Positions 8,320 through 16,350 of a stretch of DNA of 64,000 nt are shown piece by piece. How positions within the stretch are numbered: position 1 is the stretch's first letter; every line of letters begins with the position of its first letter. The position numbers were made by a program, and so were the translations under genes. The notes below the pieces were generated by a model. The model was not told the origin of the DNA. It did no database searches and worked only from the letters and a program-made list of their open reading frames with translations. Source of the DNA: Cupriavidus sp. IDO (lineage in GTDB: Bacteria; Pseudomonadota; Gammaproteobacteria; Burkholderiales; Burkholderiaceae); the NCBI RefSeq assembly GCF_000812465.1, contig NZ_JWMA01000018.1:62001-126000 (forward strand). Reading direction: 5' to 3'.

Positions 8320-9096
8320 TCAGTGGGCCGTAGTGCCGAGGTAGGCCTCGATCACCGCGGGGTTGTTCTGGACATCATGCGGCAGGCCCTGCGCGATGAC
8401 TTTGCCGTAGTCGAGCACGGTCATGCGATTGCAAAGGCCCATCACCAGCTTCACGTCGTGCTCGATCAGCAGGATGGTCTTGCCGTCCGAGCGGATCTTG
8501 TCGAGCAGACCGCGCAGCTCGACCTTCTCGGTGGCGTTCATGCCGGCCGCGGGCTCGTCCAGCGCCAGCAGCTTGGGCTCGGTAGCCAGCGCGCGGGCAA
8601 TCTCGAGCCGTCGCTGGTGGCCATAGGAGAGATTGCGCGAGGTGAAGTTGGCGTACTTGCCGATGCCGACATAGTCGAGCAGGTCGTGCGCCATGTCCTC
8701 GATGGCCTCTTCTTCGCGCCGCACCGAGGGCGGGCGAAACACCGCGCCCAGCAGATTGGCCTTGGTGCGCACGTGGCGCCCCACCATCACGTTCTCCAGC
8801 GCGGTCATGTCGCCGAACAGGCGGATGTTCTGGAAGGTGCGGGCGATGCCGGCCTTGGCCACTTCATGCACCGCGGTGGGCTGGTACGGCTTACTGTCCA
8901 GCACGAACTCGCCAGAGTCCGGTGTGTACAGGCCCGTGATCACATTGAAGAAGGTGGTCTTGCCGGCGCCATTCGGCCCGATCAGGCCATAGATCTCGCC
9001 CGGCTTGATCTGCAGGCCTACTTCCGACAAGGCCTGCAACCCGCCGAAGCGCTTGTTGACCCCCTGTACCGACAGGAGGAAGTTGTCATTGCTCAT
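8320..9096 (-). CDS. livG: Branched-chain amino acid ABC transporter ATP-binding protein LivG
   Basis: A 258-residue ATPase partner of LivF. Walker A GPNGAGKTT lies at residues 40-48. The signature region reads LSYGHQRRLEIARAL, a typical LivG variation on LSGGQ, followed by Walker B LLALDEPAAGMN. ALENVMVGRH and the C-terminal extension (GLPHDVQNNPAVIEAYLG) are characteristic of LivG. It sits 15 bp after livM and 14 bp before livF in one transcription unit. Confidence 0.93.
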   Translation of the reverse strand: MSNDNFLLSVQGVNKRFGGLQALSEVGLQIKPGEIYGLIGPNGAGKTTFFNVITGLYTPDSGEFVLDSKPYQPTAVHEVAKAGIARTFQNIRLFGDMTALENVMVGRHVRTKANLLGAVFRPPSVRREEEAIEDMAHDLLDYVGIGKYANFTSRNLSYGHQRRLEIARALATEPKLLALDEPAAGMNATEKVELRGLLDKIRSDGKTILLIEHDVKLVMGLCNRMTVLDYGKVIAQGLPHDVQNNPAVIEAYLGTTAH

Positions 9097-9111
9097 CTTT
9101 CGTCCTCCTGA

Positions 9112-10272
9112 TTAGAAACGGCCCACGCTGGCGGCAGCACGGCGCGCCACCGGCCGGTCTTCCTTGCGCGGCGACGGCCACAAGCCGGCCGGGCGGTACA
9201 GCATCACCACCACCATGGCCAGGCCGAACAGCAGCTGGCGCAGCACTTCGGCATCGATCACTACATGACCGAAGATGGCGTGCTGGACCGGTTCGGCCAC
9301 CGCGCGTAGCAGTTCCTGGAAGCCGACCAGCAGGATGCCGCCCAGGATCACGCCCGGGATATGGCCAATGCCACCCAGCACCACGATCGCCAGCACGTAG
9401 ATGGACTCCCACAGCGTGAACGATTCGGGCGAGACGAAACCCTGAAAAGCGCCGAACACGGCACCAGAGGAGCCACCAAAGGAGGCGCCCATGGCGAAGG
9501 CCAGCAGCTTGATGTTGCGGGTGTTGATGCCCATCGCCTTGGCGGCGATCTCATCTTCGCGAATCGCCACAAAGGCGCGGCCGATACGCGAGTTCTGCAG
9601 GCGCAGGCAGACGAACACGATGACGATCACCAGCGCGACCAGCAGGTAGTAGTACATGAACACCGGCGTGAACTTGAGCCCAAAGATCTCGTGAGTCTTG
9701 GAAAAGTCGAAGCCGAAGATATGGACCGGGTCGATCGCGGTGACGCCCTTCGGGCCGTTGGTGATGTTCACCGGACGGTCAAGGTTGTTCATGAAGATAC
9801 GGATGATCTCGCCGAAGCCCAGCGTCACGATGGCCAGGTAGTCGCCGCGCAACTTGAGCGTCGGTGCGCCAAGCAGCACGCCGAACGTGGCTGCCACCAG
9901 CAACGCGATTGGCAGCACAAACCACATGCTCAGGTGCAACCCGTGCGGGAACAGGGCGTGGATCGCCTCGAACTGGTTGGCCAGATGGGGCGAGCCCAGC
10001 AAGGCCATCAGATAGGCGCCCACCGCGTAGAACGCGATATAGCCCAGGTCGAGCAGGCCGGCAAAGCCCACCACGATGTTCAGGCCAAGCGCCAGCATGA
10101 TGTACAGCATTGCAAAGTCGAGCACGCGCACCCAGTAATTGCCGCCCAGCGTCTGCACGATGAACGGCGCGCACATGGCGACCACCAGGAAGGACAGCAG
10201 CGCGGCCAGGGTCTTGGCCGGTACTCTGGACGGTGCTGCAACCGCCGCCGTGGATGGAATCGGGGTATTCAT
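9112..10272 (-). CDS. livM: Branched-chain amino acid ABC transporter permease LivM
   Basis: A 386-residue inner-membrane permease. The ATG at 10272 follows GAGGAG by 9 nt; a longer in-frame start at 10305 would overlap livH and has no such site. An Ala/Val-rich cytoplasmic N-terminus leads to about ten hydrophobic segments, with the LivM hallmark YIMLALGLNIVVGFAGLLDL and the coupling region RIGRAFVAIREDEIAAKAMG. A 40-residue Arg-rich tail ends the protein. It pairs with LivH to form the channel of the importer. Confidence 0.92.
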   Translation of the reverse strand: MNTPIPSTAAVAAPSRVPAKTLAALLSFLVVAMCAPFIVQTLGGNYWVRVLDFAMLYIMLALGLNIVVGFAGLLDLGYIAFYAVGAYLMALLGSPHLANQFEAIHALFPHGLHLSMWFVLPIALLVAATFGVLLGAPTLKLRGDYLAIVTLGFGEIIRIFMNNLDRPVNITNGPKGVTAIDPVHIFGFDFSKTHEIFGLKFTPVFMYYYLLVALVIVIVFVCLRLQNSRIGRAFVAIREDEIAAKAMGINTRNIKLLAFAMGASFGGSSGAVFGAFQGFVSPESFTLWESIYVLAIVVLGGIGHIPGVILGGILLVGFQELLRAVAEPVQHAIFGHVVIDAEVLRQLLFGLAMVVVMLYRPAGLWPSPRKEDRPVARRAAASVGRF

Positions 10273-10285
10273 GGATTCTCTCTCC

Positions 10286-11221
10286 TCAGGCGCGCTCGGC
10301 AACACGTTCGCCCATCAGGCCGGACGGACGGAACACCAGAACCGTGATCAGCACGATGAAGGCAAACACATCCTGGTAGTTGGAGCCAAAGATGCCGCCG
10401 GTAAGGTCGCCGATGTAGCCGGCGCCCAGTGCTTCGATCAGGCCAAGCAGCATGCCGCCGATCATGGCGCCGGCCAGATTGCCGATGCCGCCAAGCACTG
10501 CGGCGGTAAACGCCTTCAGCCCCGGGATGAAACCCATGTAGAAGTGGGCGTTGCCGTAGTTGGTAGCCATCATCACGCCAGCCAGCGCGGCCATCGCGCC
10601 GCCGATCATGAAGGTGGCGGAGATCACGAAATTCGGGTTGACGCCCATCAGGCCGGCCACCTTCTGGTTCTCGGCGGTGGCGCGCATTGCGCGGCCGAGT
10701 TTGGTGCGGTTGACCAGCAGCAGCAGGCCGCCCATCACCAGCACTGCCATGGCGATGATCACGATCTCCTTGCCGGTGATGGTGGCGCCGGTCGTGCCGA
10801 TATCGATCGGTGCGGAAGGCAGCAGTTGCGGGAAGGTCAGCGGATTGCGCGACCAGATCATCATCCCCACTGTCTGCAGGATGATGGAAACGCCGATCGC
10901 GGTAATCAGCGGGGCCAGCCGCGGCGCATTGCGCAGCGGTCGGTAGGCGGCCCGCTCAATCGTGAACGAAAGCATGGCGCAGACGGGCATGGCGACCAGC
11001 GTGGCGATGACCAGCGTCAGCCATTCGGGCAGCCCCGGGGCAATTTTCTGCAGACCAAGGATGGCTGACAGGGCGGTCAGCGCGCCGATCATCAGTACGT
11101 CGCCATGGGCGAAGTTGATGATGCCGAGAATACCGTAGACCATGGTGTAGCCCAGTGCGATCAGCGCATAGATGCTGCCAATCACCAGGCCGTTCACGAT
11201 CTGCTGGATAAGGATATCCAT
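10286..11221 (-). CDS. livH: Branched-chain amino acid ABC transporter permease LivH
   Basis: A 311-residue membrane permease beginning MDILIQQIVNGLVIGSIYAL, the conserved LivH N-terminus. It has about eight hydrophobic segments and the coupling motif RTKLGRAMRATAENQKVAGLMG. It is the first membrane gene of the livHMGF block and lies 210 bp downstream of livK, separated by a terminator (11371-11405). livHMGF may therefore depend partly on read-through from livK or on its own promoter. Confidence 0.93.
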   Translation of the reverse strand: MDILIQQIVNGLVIGSIYALIALGYTMVYGILGIINFAHGDVLMIGALTALSAILGLQKIAPGLPEWLTLVIATLVAMPVCAMLSFTIERAAYRPLRNAPRLAPLITAIGVSIILQTVGMMIWSRNPLTFPQLLPSAPIDIGTTGATITGKEIVIIAMAVLVMGGLLLLVNRTKLGRAMRATAENQKVAGLMGVNPNFVISATFMIGGAMAALAGVMMATNYGNAHFYMGFIPGLKAFTAAVLGGIGNLAGAMIGGMLLGLIEALGAGYIGDLTGGIFGSNYQDVFAFIVLITVLVFRPSGLMGERVAERA

Positions 11222-11370
11222 GAAAACTCCTGCTTCTGCCCCGACCGCTCGGCATGGTGTAGATGCCAGGGTGGGCGTTGGTGTTTATGGGTGGTGGGTG
11301 AGGTGGTTGCTGGTAAGCGGCCTGCCGCGTTCCGCCCATGGTAAGGGCGCTATTACATATGGCTAGGCTA

Positions 11371-11405
11371 AAAATAACGGCACCGCAAGGTACTCACGGT
11401 GCCGT
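11371..11405 (-). terminator. Terminator between livK and livH
   Basis: ACGGCACCG (11377-11385) and CGGTGCCGT (11397-11405) form a 9-bp stem. On the minus strand it is followed by TATTTTTAG. It lies directly after livK, so most transcripts would stop there. This would give the binding protein more mRNA than the membrane genes, as is common for ABC importers. Confidence 0.8.
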
Positions 11406-11432
11406 CCATACATAAGGGCGGGTAAGCCCGGA

Positions 11433-12632
11433 TTACATCTTCACGATGTCAAGCACGGACTTCTTCTTGTCCTTGTACTCGTACAGGGTGATGGTGCCTT
11501 CCTTCATGTCGCCCTTCTCGTCGAAGGCAATGTTGCCGATCAGTCCCTTGTAGTTGGTCTTGGGCATCTCGGCCAGGATAGCGGCCGGCTCGGTCGAGTT
11601 AGCGCGCTTCATGGCGTCGACGATGACCATCACCGCGTCATACGTGAACGGGGCGTAAATCTGCACCGGGGCATTGAAGCGAGCCTGATACTTCTTCTCG
11701 AAGTCGGCGCCCTTCTCCATCTTCGACAGCGCCAGGCCAGCCTCCGAGCAGATGATGTTCGACACGGCGTCGCCGGCCAGCTCGGCCACCTTGTCCGTAC
11801 AGACGCCGTCGCCGCCTACGATCTTGGCGGGAATGCCAAGTTCCTTGGCCTGCTTGGCGAACGGGCCGCCGGTGGCGTCCATGCCGCCGTACATGATGAC
11901 GTCAGGCTTCTTGCCCTTGATCTTGGTCAGAATGGCCTTGAAGTCAGTCGCCTTGTCGTTGGTGGCTTCACGCGCGACCACATTCACGCCGGCTGCCTTG
12001 GAAGTCTTCTCGAACTCGTCGGCCAGGCCCTTGCCGTATGCGGTGGCATCGTCGACGATGGCCACGCTCTTAGCGTGCAGGGTCTTGGCCGCGTAGTTGG
12101 CCAGTGCCGGGCCCTGCTGGGCATCGGTGGCCACCACGCGGTACGTGGTCTTGAAGCCTTGCTTGGTGTAGTCCGGGTTGGTCGCGGACGGCGAGATCTG
12201 GACGATGCCGGCATCGCTGTAGATCTTCGAGGCCGGGATAGAGGTGCCCGAGTTCAGGTGGCCGACCACCGCAACCACCTTGGAATCGACCAGCTTCTGC
12301 GCCACGGCGGTACCCGTCTTCGGATCGGCGGCGTCGTCTTCGCCGACCAGCTCCAGCTTGATCTTCTTGCCACCGATTTCCAGGCCGGTCTTGTTGACTT
12401 CTTCCACGGCCAGGCGGGCGCCGTTTTCGTTGTCCTTGCCAAGGTGCGCAATGCCGCCGGTGAGCGGTGCCACGTGACCGATCTTGACGACGACTTCGCC
12501 GCCGCCTGCAGGGGCGGTGGCAGCCGCGGGTGCCGATGCCGACTCGGCCGGCTTCTCTTCCTTCTTGCCGCAAGCTGCAACCAGCGCCACTGCGGCCGCG
12601 ATCGGCAGAATCTTGGCAAACGTGATTTGCAT
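11433..12632 (-). CDS. livK: Branched-chain amino acid ABC transporter substrate-binding lipoprotein
   Basis: A 399-residue periplasmic Leu/Ile/Val-binding protein. The ATG at 12632 is preceded by AGGAGA with 8 nt spacing; the longer in-frame ATG at 12671 is rejected. The N-terminus ends in the lipobox LVAAC, with C21 as the lipidated cysteine, so it is membrane-tethered, unlike the soluble E. coli LivK. A low-complexity Ala/Pro/Glu linker precedes the type-I fold that starts VVVKIGHVAPLTGG. The lineage resembles LivK/BraC. It heads the liv cluster with its own promoter (12729-12756). Confidence 0.9.
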   Translation of the reverse strand: MQITFAKILPIAAAVALVAACGKKEEKPAESASAPAAATAPAGGGEVVVKIGHVAPLTGGIAHLGKDNENGARLAVEEVNKTGLEIGGKKIKLELVGEDDAADPKTGTAVAQKLVDSKVVAVVGHLNSGTSIPASKIYSDAGIVQISPSATNPDYTKQGFKTTYRVVATDAQQGPALANYAAKTLHAKSVAIVDDATAYGKGLADEFEKTSKAAGVNVVAREATNDKATDFKAILTKIKGKKPDVIMYGGMDATGGPFAKQAKELGIPAKIVGGDGVCTDKVAELAGDAVSNIICSEAGLALSKMEKGADFEKKYQARFNAPVQIYAPFTYDAVMVIVDAMKRANSTEPAAILAEMPKTNYKGLIGNIAFDEKGDMKEGTITLYEYKDKKKSVLDIVKM

Positions 12633-12707
12633 GAGTGATCTCCTAGGATTCACAAAAACAGGGATTTGCAACGCCTCCCGGGCGTTTCCCTGGACCGCCT
12701 TTGTTTA

Positions 12708-12722
12708 GTTTCAATTTGAAAC
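12708..12722. promoter_or_regulatory. Palindrome at the livK transcription start, probable operator
   Basis: GTTTCAATTTGAAAC is a perfect 7+7 inverted repeat around one central base. It begins where livK transcription should start, given a -10 box at 12734..12729. A protein bound here would block promoter escape. No cognate regulator is encoded nearby. Confidence 0.5.
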
Positions 12723-12728
12723 GCGCGC

Positions 12729-12756
12729 ATTGTATCCCCTTTCTTTGCAGATGCAA
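12729..12756 (-). promoter_or_regulatory. livK promoter
   Basis: On the minus strand TTGCAT (12756..12751) and TACAAT (12734..12729) are separated by 16 bp, a good sigma70-type promoter. It implies a 5' untranslated region of about 90 nt ahead of the livK ATG at 12632. Confidence 0.65.
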
Positions 12757-12800
12757 TATGCGACGCAACATCTTTAACGATTTACCCGTCAAATGAGCTA

Positions 12801-12836
12801 GGGAATTTCCCCAATGCACGGATTGGGGCAATTCCC
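12801..12836. repeat. 15-bp inverted repeat (14/15 matched)
   Basis: GGGAATTTCCCCAAT (12801-12815) and ATTGGGGCAATTCCC (12822-12836) form a stem with one mismatch and a 6-nt loop. Neither side has a T run, so it is not an ordinary terminator. Its position about 50 bp upstream of the livK -35 box fits an operator or a DNA cruciform. Confidence 0.65.
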
Positions 12837-13004
12837 GCCCATACAGCAGGGCAGTCTCCTATGCTTACAAGAATCGTGCCTGAGCCTCCTCTGCGCCAGA
12901 ATAAGCTCTGCCGGCGTCACCCATAATCGCTGTCTATTAATTAGGTGTTTCATTTCAATACTTATGCACCGATCTCTAATGTGCAGAATGTAGCGCCGCA
13001 CCAT

Positions 13005-13041
13005 AATAGGGAAAACCCCAGTCCGGGGGATTACCCCTATT
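13005..13041. repeat. Nested inverted repeat
   Basis: AATAGGG (13005-13011) pairs with CCCTATT (13035-13041), and inside it CCCC (13016-13019) pairs with GGGG (13025-13028). TACCCCT within it fits the TACYYMT heptamer of NarL-type regulators, but such a short match is weak. No gene starts close by. Confidence 0.5.
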
Positions 13042-13242
13042 TGTCTTGTTGCATGGACAGGCACGTTATTGGGCGCACCATCGGCGTGCATTATGGTGGT
13101 ACTAATTGGGCAGACTTCTGAGATTATTCCCAGGCAGCGAGTGTCATATAGCGCACAACGGCGACAGCTGCTCGCCGGCGCAGGGACAGGGGATAAAGCG
13201 TGGAAGCGGGCGCCGCCGGACGGGGCGCCACGGAGAGGAAAG

Positions 13243-14208
13243 TCAGGCGGTGGCGCTGGCGGCCTGCAGACCCCGCGGGAGCGGGAAGGCCATGTTTTCC
13301 TCGATGCCTTCGAGGGCGCGAACGTGGCTGGCACCCAGCGCGCGCAGGCGCTCTACAATGGCTTGCGCCAGCTCTTCCGGCGCCGAGGCGCCGGCCGTCA
13401 GGCCGATGCGGCGCTTGCCGGCAACCCACTCCGGGCGCACCTGTTCCGGTGCGTCGACCATGTAGGCCGGCACGCCGAGCCGCGCCGCCAGCTCGCGCAG
13501 GCGGTTCGAGTTCGAGCTGTTCGGGCTGCCCACCACGATCACCACTTCGACCTTGGGCGCCATGAACTTGACGGCATCCTGCCGGTTCTGCGTCGCGTAG
13601 CAGATGTCCTGCTTCTTCGGCTCGCGGATCAGCGGGAATCGCGCCTTCAACGCGGCCACGATCTCAAGTGTTTCATCGACCGACAACGTCGTCTGTGTCA
13701 CGTAGGCCAGCTGCGTGGGATCGGAAACTTCCAGGCGAGCCACGTCCGCCACGGATTCCACCAGCAGCATGCCACCCTCGGCCTGGCCCATGGTGCCCTC
13801 GACTTCGGGGTGACCGCGGTGGCCGATCATCACGATTTCGCAGCCCTCGGCGCGCATCTTGCCGACTTCGACATGCACCTTGGTCACCAGCGGGCAGGTT
13901 GCGTCAAACACGTTCAGGCCACGCGAGGCAGCATCGGCGCGCACCTCCCTGGAGACACCGTGGGCGCTGAAGATGACGGTGGCGCCGGCCGGTACCTCGT
14001 CCAGTCCATGCACGAACACCGCGCCCTTGCGGCGCAGGTCGGCGACGACGTAGGCGTTGTGAACAATCTCGTGGCGAACGTAGATAGGGGCGCCAAAGCG
14101 CGCGAGCGCACGTTCGACGATCTCGATGGCGCGGTCGACGCCGGCGCAGAAGCCGCGCGGCTGCGCCATCAGGATCTCGGCGTCGGGTGCGGTGGTCAGG
14201 TCAGGCAT
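13243..14208 (-). CDS. ispH: 4-hydroxy-3-methylbut-2-enyl diphosphate reductase
   Basis: A 321-residue IspH/LytB iron-sulfur enzyme, the last step of the MEP isoprenoid pathway, giving IPP and DMAPP from HMBPP. The three cluster cysteines are in place: C21 ([11 protein letters not shown]), C105 ([11 protein letters not shown]) and C203 ([10 protein letters not shown]). The active-site stretch [11 protein letters not shown] is present. It lies 28 bp downstream of an FKBP-type isomerase gene in the same direction, the conserved fkpB-ispH pairing, so they are probably co-transcribed. Confidence 0.96.
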   Translation of the reverse strand: MPDLTTAPDAEILMAQPRGFCAGVDRAIEIVERALARFGAPIYVRHEIVHNAYVVADLRRKGAVFVHGLDEVPAGATVIFSAHGVSREVRADAASRGLNVFDATCPLVTKVHVEVGKMRAEGCEIVMIGHRGHPEVEGTMGQAEGGMLLVESVADVARLEVSDPTQLAYVTQTTLSVDETLEIVAALKARFPLIREPKKQDICYATQNRQDAVKFMAPKVEVVIVVGSPNSSNSNRLRELAARLGVPAYMVDAPEQVRPEWVAGKRRIGLTAGASAPEELAQAIVERLRALGASHVRALEGIEENMAFPLPRGLQAASATA

Positions 14209-14236
14209 GCTGCAATGTCAGGGCAAAGGCGCGCAA

Positions 14237-14725
14237 TCAGAGAATACCGATCAGCTGCACGTCGAACAGGATGGTCTGCCCGGCCAGCGGATGGTTGAAG
14301 TCGAACAGCGCTGCGGTCTCGCCGATCTCCTTGAGGACGCCGGCATACTTGCCGCCGCCCGGCGCATTGAATTCGACCAGGTCGCCCGGGCTGTAATCTT
14401 CCTCGAACGAGCTGTTCTCGCGCAGCGTCGCGAGCGACACCCACTGCAGCAGTTCGGGATTGCGCGGACCGAAGGCCTGCTCCGGCGCCAGCCGATACGT
14501 CATGCGCTCACCCTCGGGCATGCCGAGCAGTGCCTGCTCCAGTGTAGGCGCGAACTGGTCCTGGCCCAGCAGCAGCGTGGCAGGCTTTTCCTCGAACGTG
14601 CTGACGACTTCGGTGCCGTTTTCGAGGGAGATGCTGTAGTGAAGCGTCAGGAAGGAGTCTGCCTGGACTGTCTTGCGGCCAGCCGTGCCGCCGTCGGATT
14701 CCGACGCAAAAGTTTGCAAATTCAT
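14237..14725 (-). CDS. fkpB: FKBP-type peptidyl-prolyl cis-trans isomerase (SlpA/FkpB-like)
   Basis: A 162-residue cytoplasmic FKBP with no signal peptide. The isomerase domain starts [21 protein letters not shown], and an inserted-flap segment ([21 protein letters not shown]) is followed by the closing strand [21 protein letters not shown]. Such SlpA-type proteins combine slow isomerase activity with chaperone activity. It is upstream of ispH in one unit, an association conserved widely in proteobacteria though functionally unexplained. It is divergent from radC. Confidence 0.88.
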   Translation of the reverse strand: MNLQTFASESDGGTAGRKTVQADSFLTLHYSISLENGTEVVSTFEEKPATLLLGQDQFAPTLEQALLGMPEGERMTYRLAPEQAFGPRNPELLQWVSLATLRENSSFEEDYSPGDLVEFNAPGGGKYAGVLKEIGETAALFDFNHPLAGQTILFDVQLIGIL

Positions 14726-14840
14726 GGGTGATCAACCGGGGAACAACCCATATTGTATTCGACTGGACCATCCAGCGCCCTGCCCGGCCATGCCCGAATA
14801 CGCCTGGCGAGCCGACGCTGCCACCCCGGAATCCCGAACC

Positions 14841-15524
14841 ATGACCATCACCGACTGGCCGCCCTGCGAGCGGCCCCGCGAGAAACTGCTCGAGTGTGGC
14901 GCCGCCGCCCTGTCAGACGCCGAATTGCTGGCCGTGTTCCTGCGCGTGGCCGCCGCCGGAAAGAATGCCGTGGACCTTGCGCGCGAGCTGATGGCCCGTT
15001 TCGGCTCGCTGACCCGGCTGTTTGCCGCCGATGCGCCGGCCCTCCTGGCGATCGGGGGATGGGTGCTGCCAAGTACGCGCAGATCCTAACCATCCCCGAA
15101 CTGGCGCGGCGGGCGCTGGCGGAGTCGTTGCGGCTGCCGCAGGGATTCGATTCGCCGGGGGCGGTGCGCAGCTACCTGCGCCTGACGCTGTCGCCGCTGC
15201 ATCACGAGGTGTTCCTGTGCCTGTTCCTCGACGCGCGCAACCGGCTGATCGCCAGCGAAGAGCTGTTCCGGGGTACGCTGACCCACACCAGCGTCCATCC
15301 GCGCGAAGTGGCCCGCCAGGCCCTGGTCTATAATGCGGCGTCGGTCATCGTGGCGCATAGCCACCCTTCGGGCGTGGCCACGCCACGCCCGAGCGACCTG
15401 CAGATGACACAATTGCTGGCGCGCGCTGGAACTGATCGATGTGCGGCTGCTCGATCATTTCATCGTTGCCGACACGTCCATCCACTCGTTCGCGGAGCAT
15501 CAGCAACTCCGGCCAGCGCTGTGA
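14841..15524 (+). pseudogene. radC: DNA repair-associated protein RadC, disrupted by two frameshifts
   Basis: The RadC/JAB1-MPN protein is fully recognisable but spread over two frames. Codons from ATG 14841 ([20 protein letters not shown]) run to the G run at 15054-15058, where one base appears lost. The next part ([20 protein letters not shown] through VAHSHPSGVATPRPSDLQM, with the JAMM metal motif) is in the next frame. Near 15421-15427 about two bases are missing, and the end (ELIDVRLLDHFIVADTSIHS) returns to the first frame, stopping at 15524. The whole would be about 228 residues, a normal RadC length. Both changes are small, so sequencing error is possible; otherwise it is a recent pseudogene. 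RadC is usually dispensable. Confidence 0.85.
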
Positions 15525-15572
15525 TGCCGGCTGCACGGCAGCAACAACAGGAAGGCAAAAGCACAGAAGGCA

Positions 15573-15602
15573 TTGATTCGCCGATGGTTTCCGGTCTATA
15601 AT
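15573..15602 (+). promoter_or_regulatory. rpmB-rpmG promoter
   Basis: TTGATT (15573-15578) and TATAAT (15597-15602) have an 18-bp spacer. Transcription would start near 15609, leaving a leader of about 95 nt before rpmB. It lies after the broken radC, so the ribosomal protein genes do not depend on radC transcription. Confidence 0.75.
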
Positions 15603-15703
15603 GCCCGTTTTGCTGAAGTCTCAACCGCTGCAGTCCGGGCCCGCGCGCCTTTTGTTGATCTGTTGCGAACATTGTCCACGAATAGAAGAGTTAGGAGTGC
15701 TTC

Positions 15704-15937
15704 ATGGCACGCGTCTGTCAAGTGACCGGGAAAGCGCCGATGGTCGGCAACAACGTTTCCCACGCAAACAACAAGACCAAGCGCCGTTTTCTGCCCAACC
15801 TGCAGAATCGTCGTTTCTTCGTTGAATCCGAAAACCGCTGGGTGAGCCTGCGCGTCTCGAACGCCGGCCTGCGCCTGATCGATAAGAAAGGCATCGACTC
15901 CGTGCTCGCCGACCTGCGTGCACGCGGCGAAGTCTAA
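15704..15937 (+). CDS. rpmB: 50S ribosomal protein L28
   Basis: A 77-residue L28 of the large ribosomal subunit, beginning [20 protein letters not shown], with the conserved [15 protein letters not shown] and the C-terminal [21 protein letters not shown] lies 8 nt before the ATG. It is followed 13 bp later by rpmG, the standard bacterial pair. The protein lacks the cysteine pairs seen in zinc-binding L28 variants. Confidence 0.98.
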   Translation: MARVCQVTGKAPMVGNNVSHANNKTKRRFLPNLQNRRFFVESENRWVSLRVSNAGLRLIDKKGIDSVLADLRARGEV

Positions 15938-15950
15938 TTAGGAGTACATC

Positions 15951-16121
15951 ATGGCTAGCAAAGGCGGACGCGACAAGATCAAGCTGGAATCGACCGCAGG
16001 TACGGGTCATTTCTACACGACCACCAAGAACAAGCGCACCATGCCGGAAAAGATGGAGATCATGAAGTTCGATCCCGTCGCCCGCAAGCACGTCGCTTAC
16101 AAGGAAACCAAGATCAAGTAA
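15951..16121 (+). CDS. rpmG: 50S ribosomal protein L33
   Basis: A 56-residue L33 beginning [20 protein letters not shown], with the conserved [10 protein letters not shown] and [24 protein letters not shown] lies 7 nt before the ATG. It has none of the four cysteines of the C+ paralogue, so it is the zinc-independent form. It is co-transcribed with rpmB and followed by a strong terminator. Confidence 0.98.
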   Translation: MASKGGRDKIKLESTAGTGHFYTTTKNKRTMPEKMEIMKFDPVARKHVAYKETKIK

Positions 16122-16141
16122 TTGATCAAGGTATCCGACAG

Positions 16142-16172
16142 AAAAGCCCCGCCCTACGCGGGGCTTTTTGTT
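16142..16172 (+). terminator. Terminator after rpmG
   Basis: GCCCCGC (16146-16152) and GCGGGGC (16158-16164) with a 5-nt loop, followed by TTTTTGTTTT. Flanking A and T runs make it usable in both directions. Confidence 0.9.
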
Positions 16173-16350
16173 TTCCGGCCTCATGCCGCAGTGGCACCGG
16201 AGTGATCCCGGCCTGACAGCGCTGCGCCCACCCGTCACCGCGGTGCGATAGGCGCCCAGGAGCCTGTCCATGTAGATGCGGACCCCGGCGCTCAGGTGTA
16301 GACTTTGCCGTTTTACCCCACGCCATGCGCGCCCCCGCGCTATCTGCACC

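Larger units (their letters stand above)
12757..13242. other. Unusually long intergenic region upstream of livK, with palindromes
   Basis: About 490 bp, visibly less GC-rich than its surroundings, between the livK promoter and the 3' end of ispH. A minus-strand open frame of 178 codons crosses it but lacks a ribosome-binding site and protein-like composition and overlaps ispH, so I do not call it. Two strong inverted repeats (12801-12836, 13005-13041) and a TGCAC...GTGCA dyad at about 12965-12985 suggest regulatory sites or the scar of a lost gene. I recognise nothing else. Confidence 0.5.

Noticed and set aside
12798..13334. 178-codon open frame on the minus strand between livK and ispH
   Set aside because: It overlaps the 3' end of ispH, has no ribosome-binding site, and its Arg/Pro/Cys-rich translation looks like read-through of non-coding sequence.
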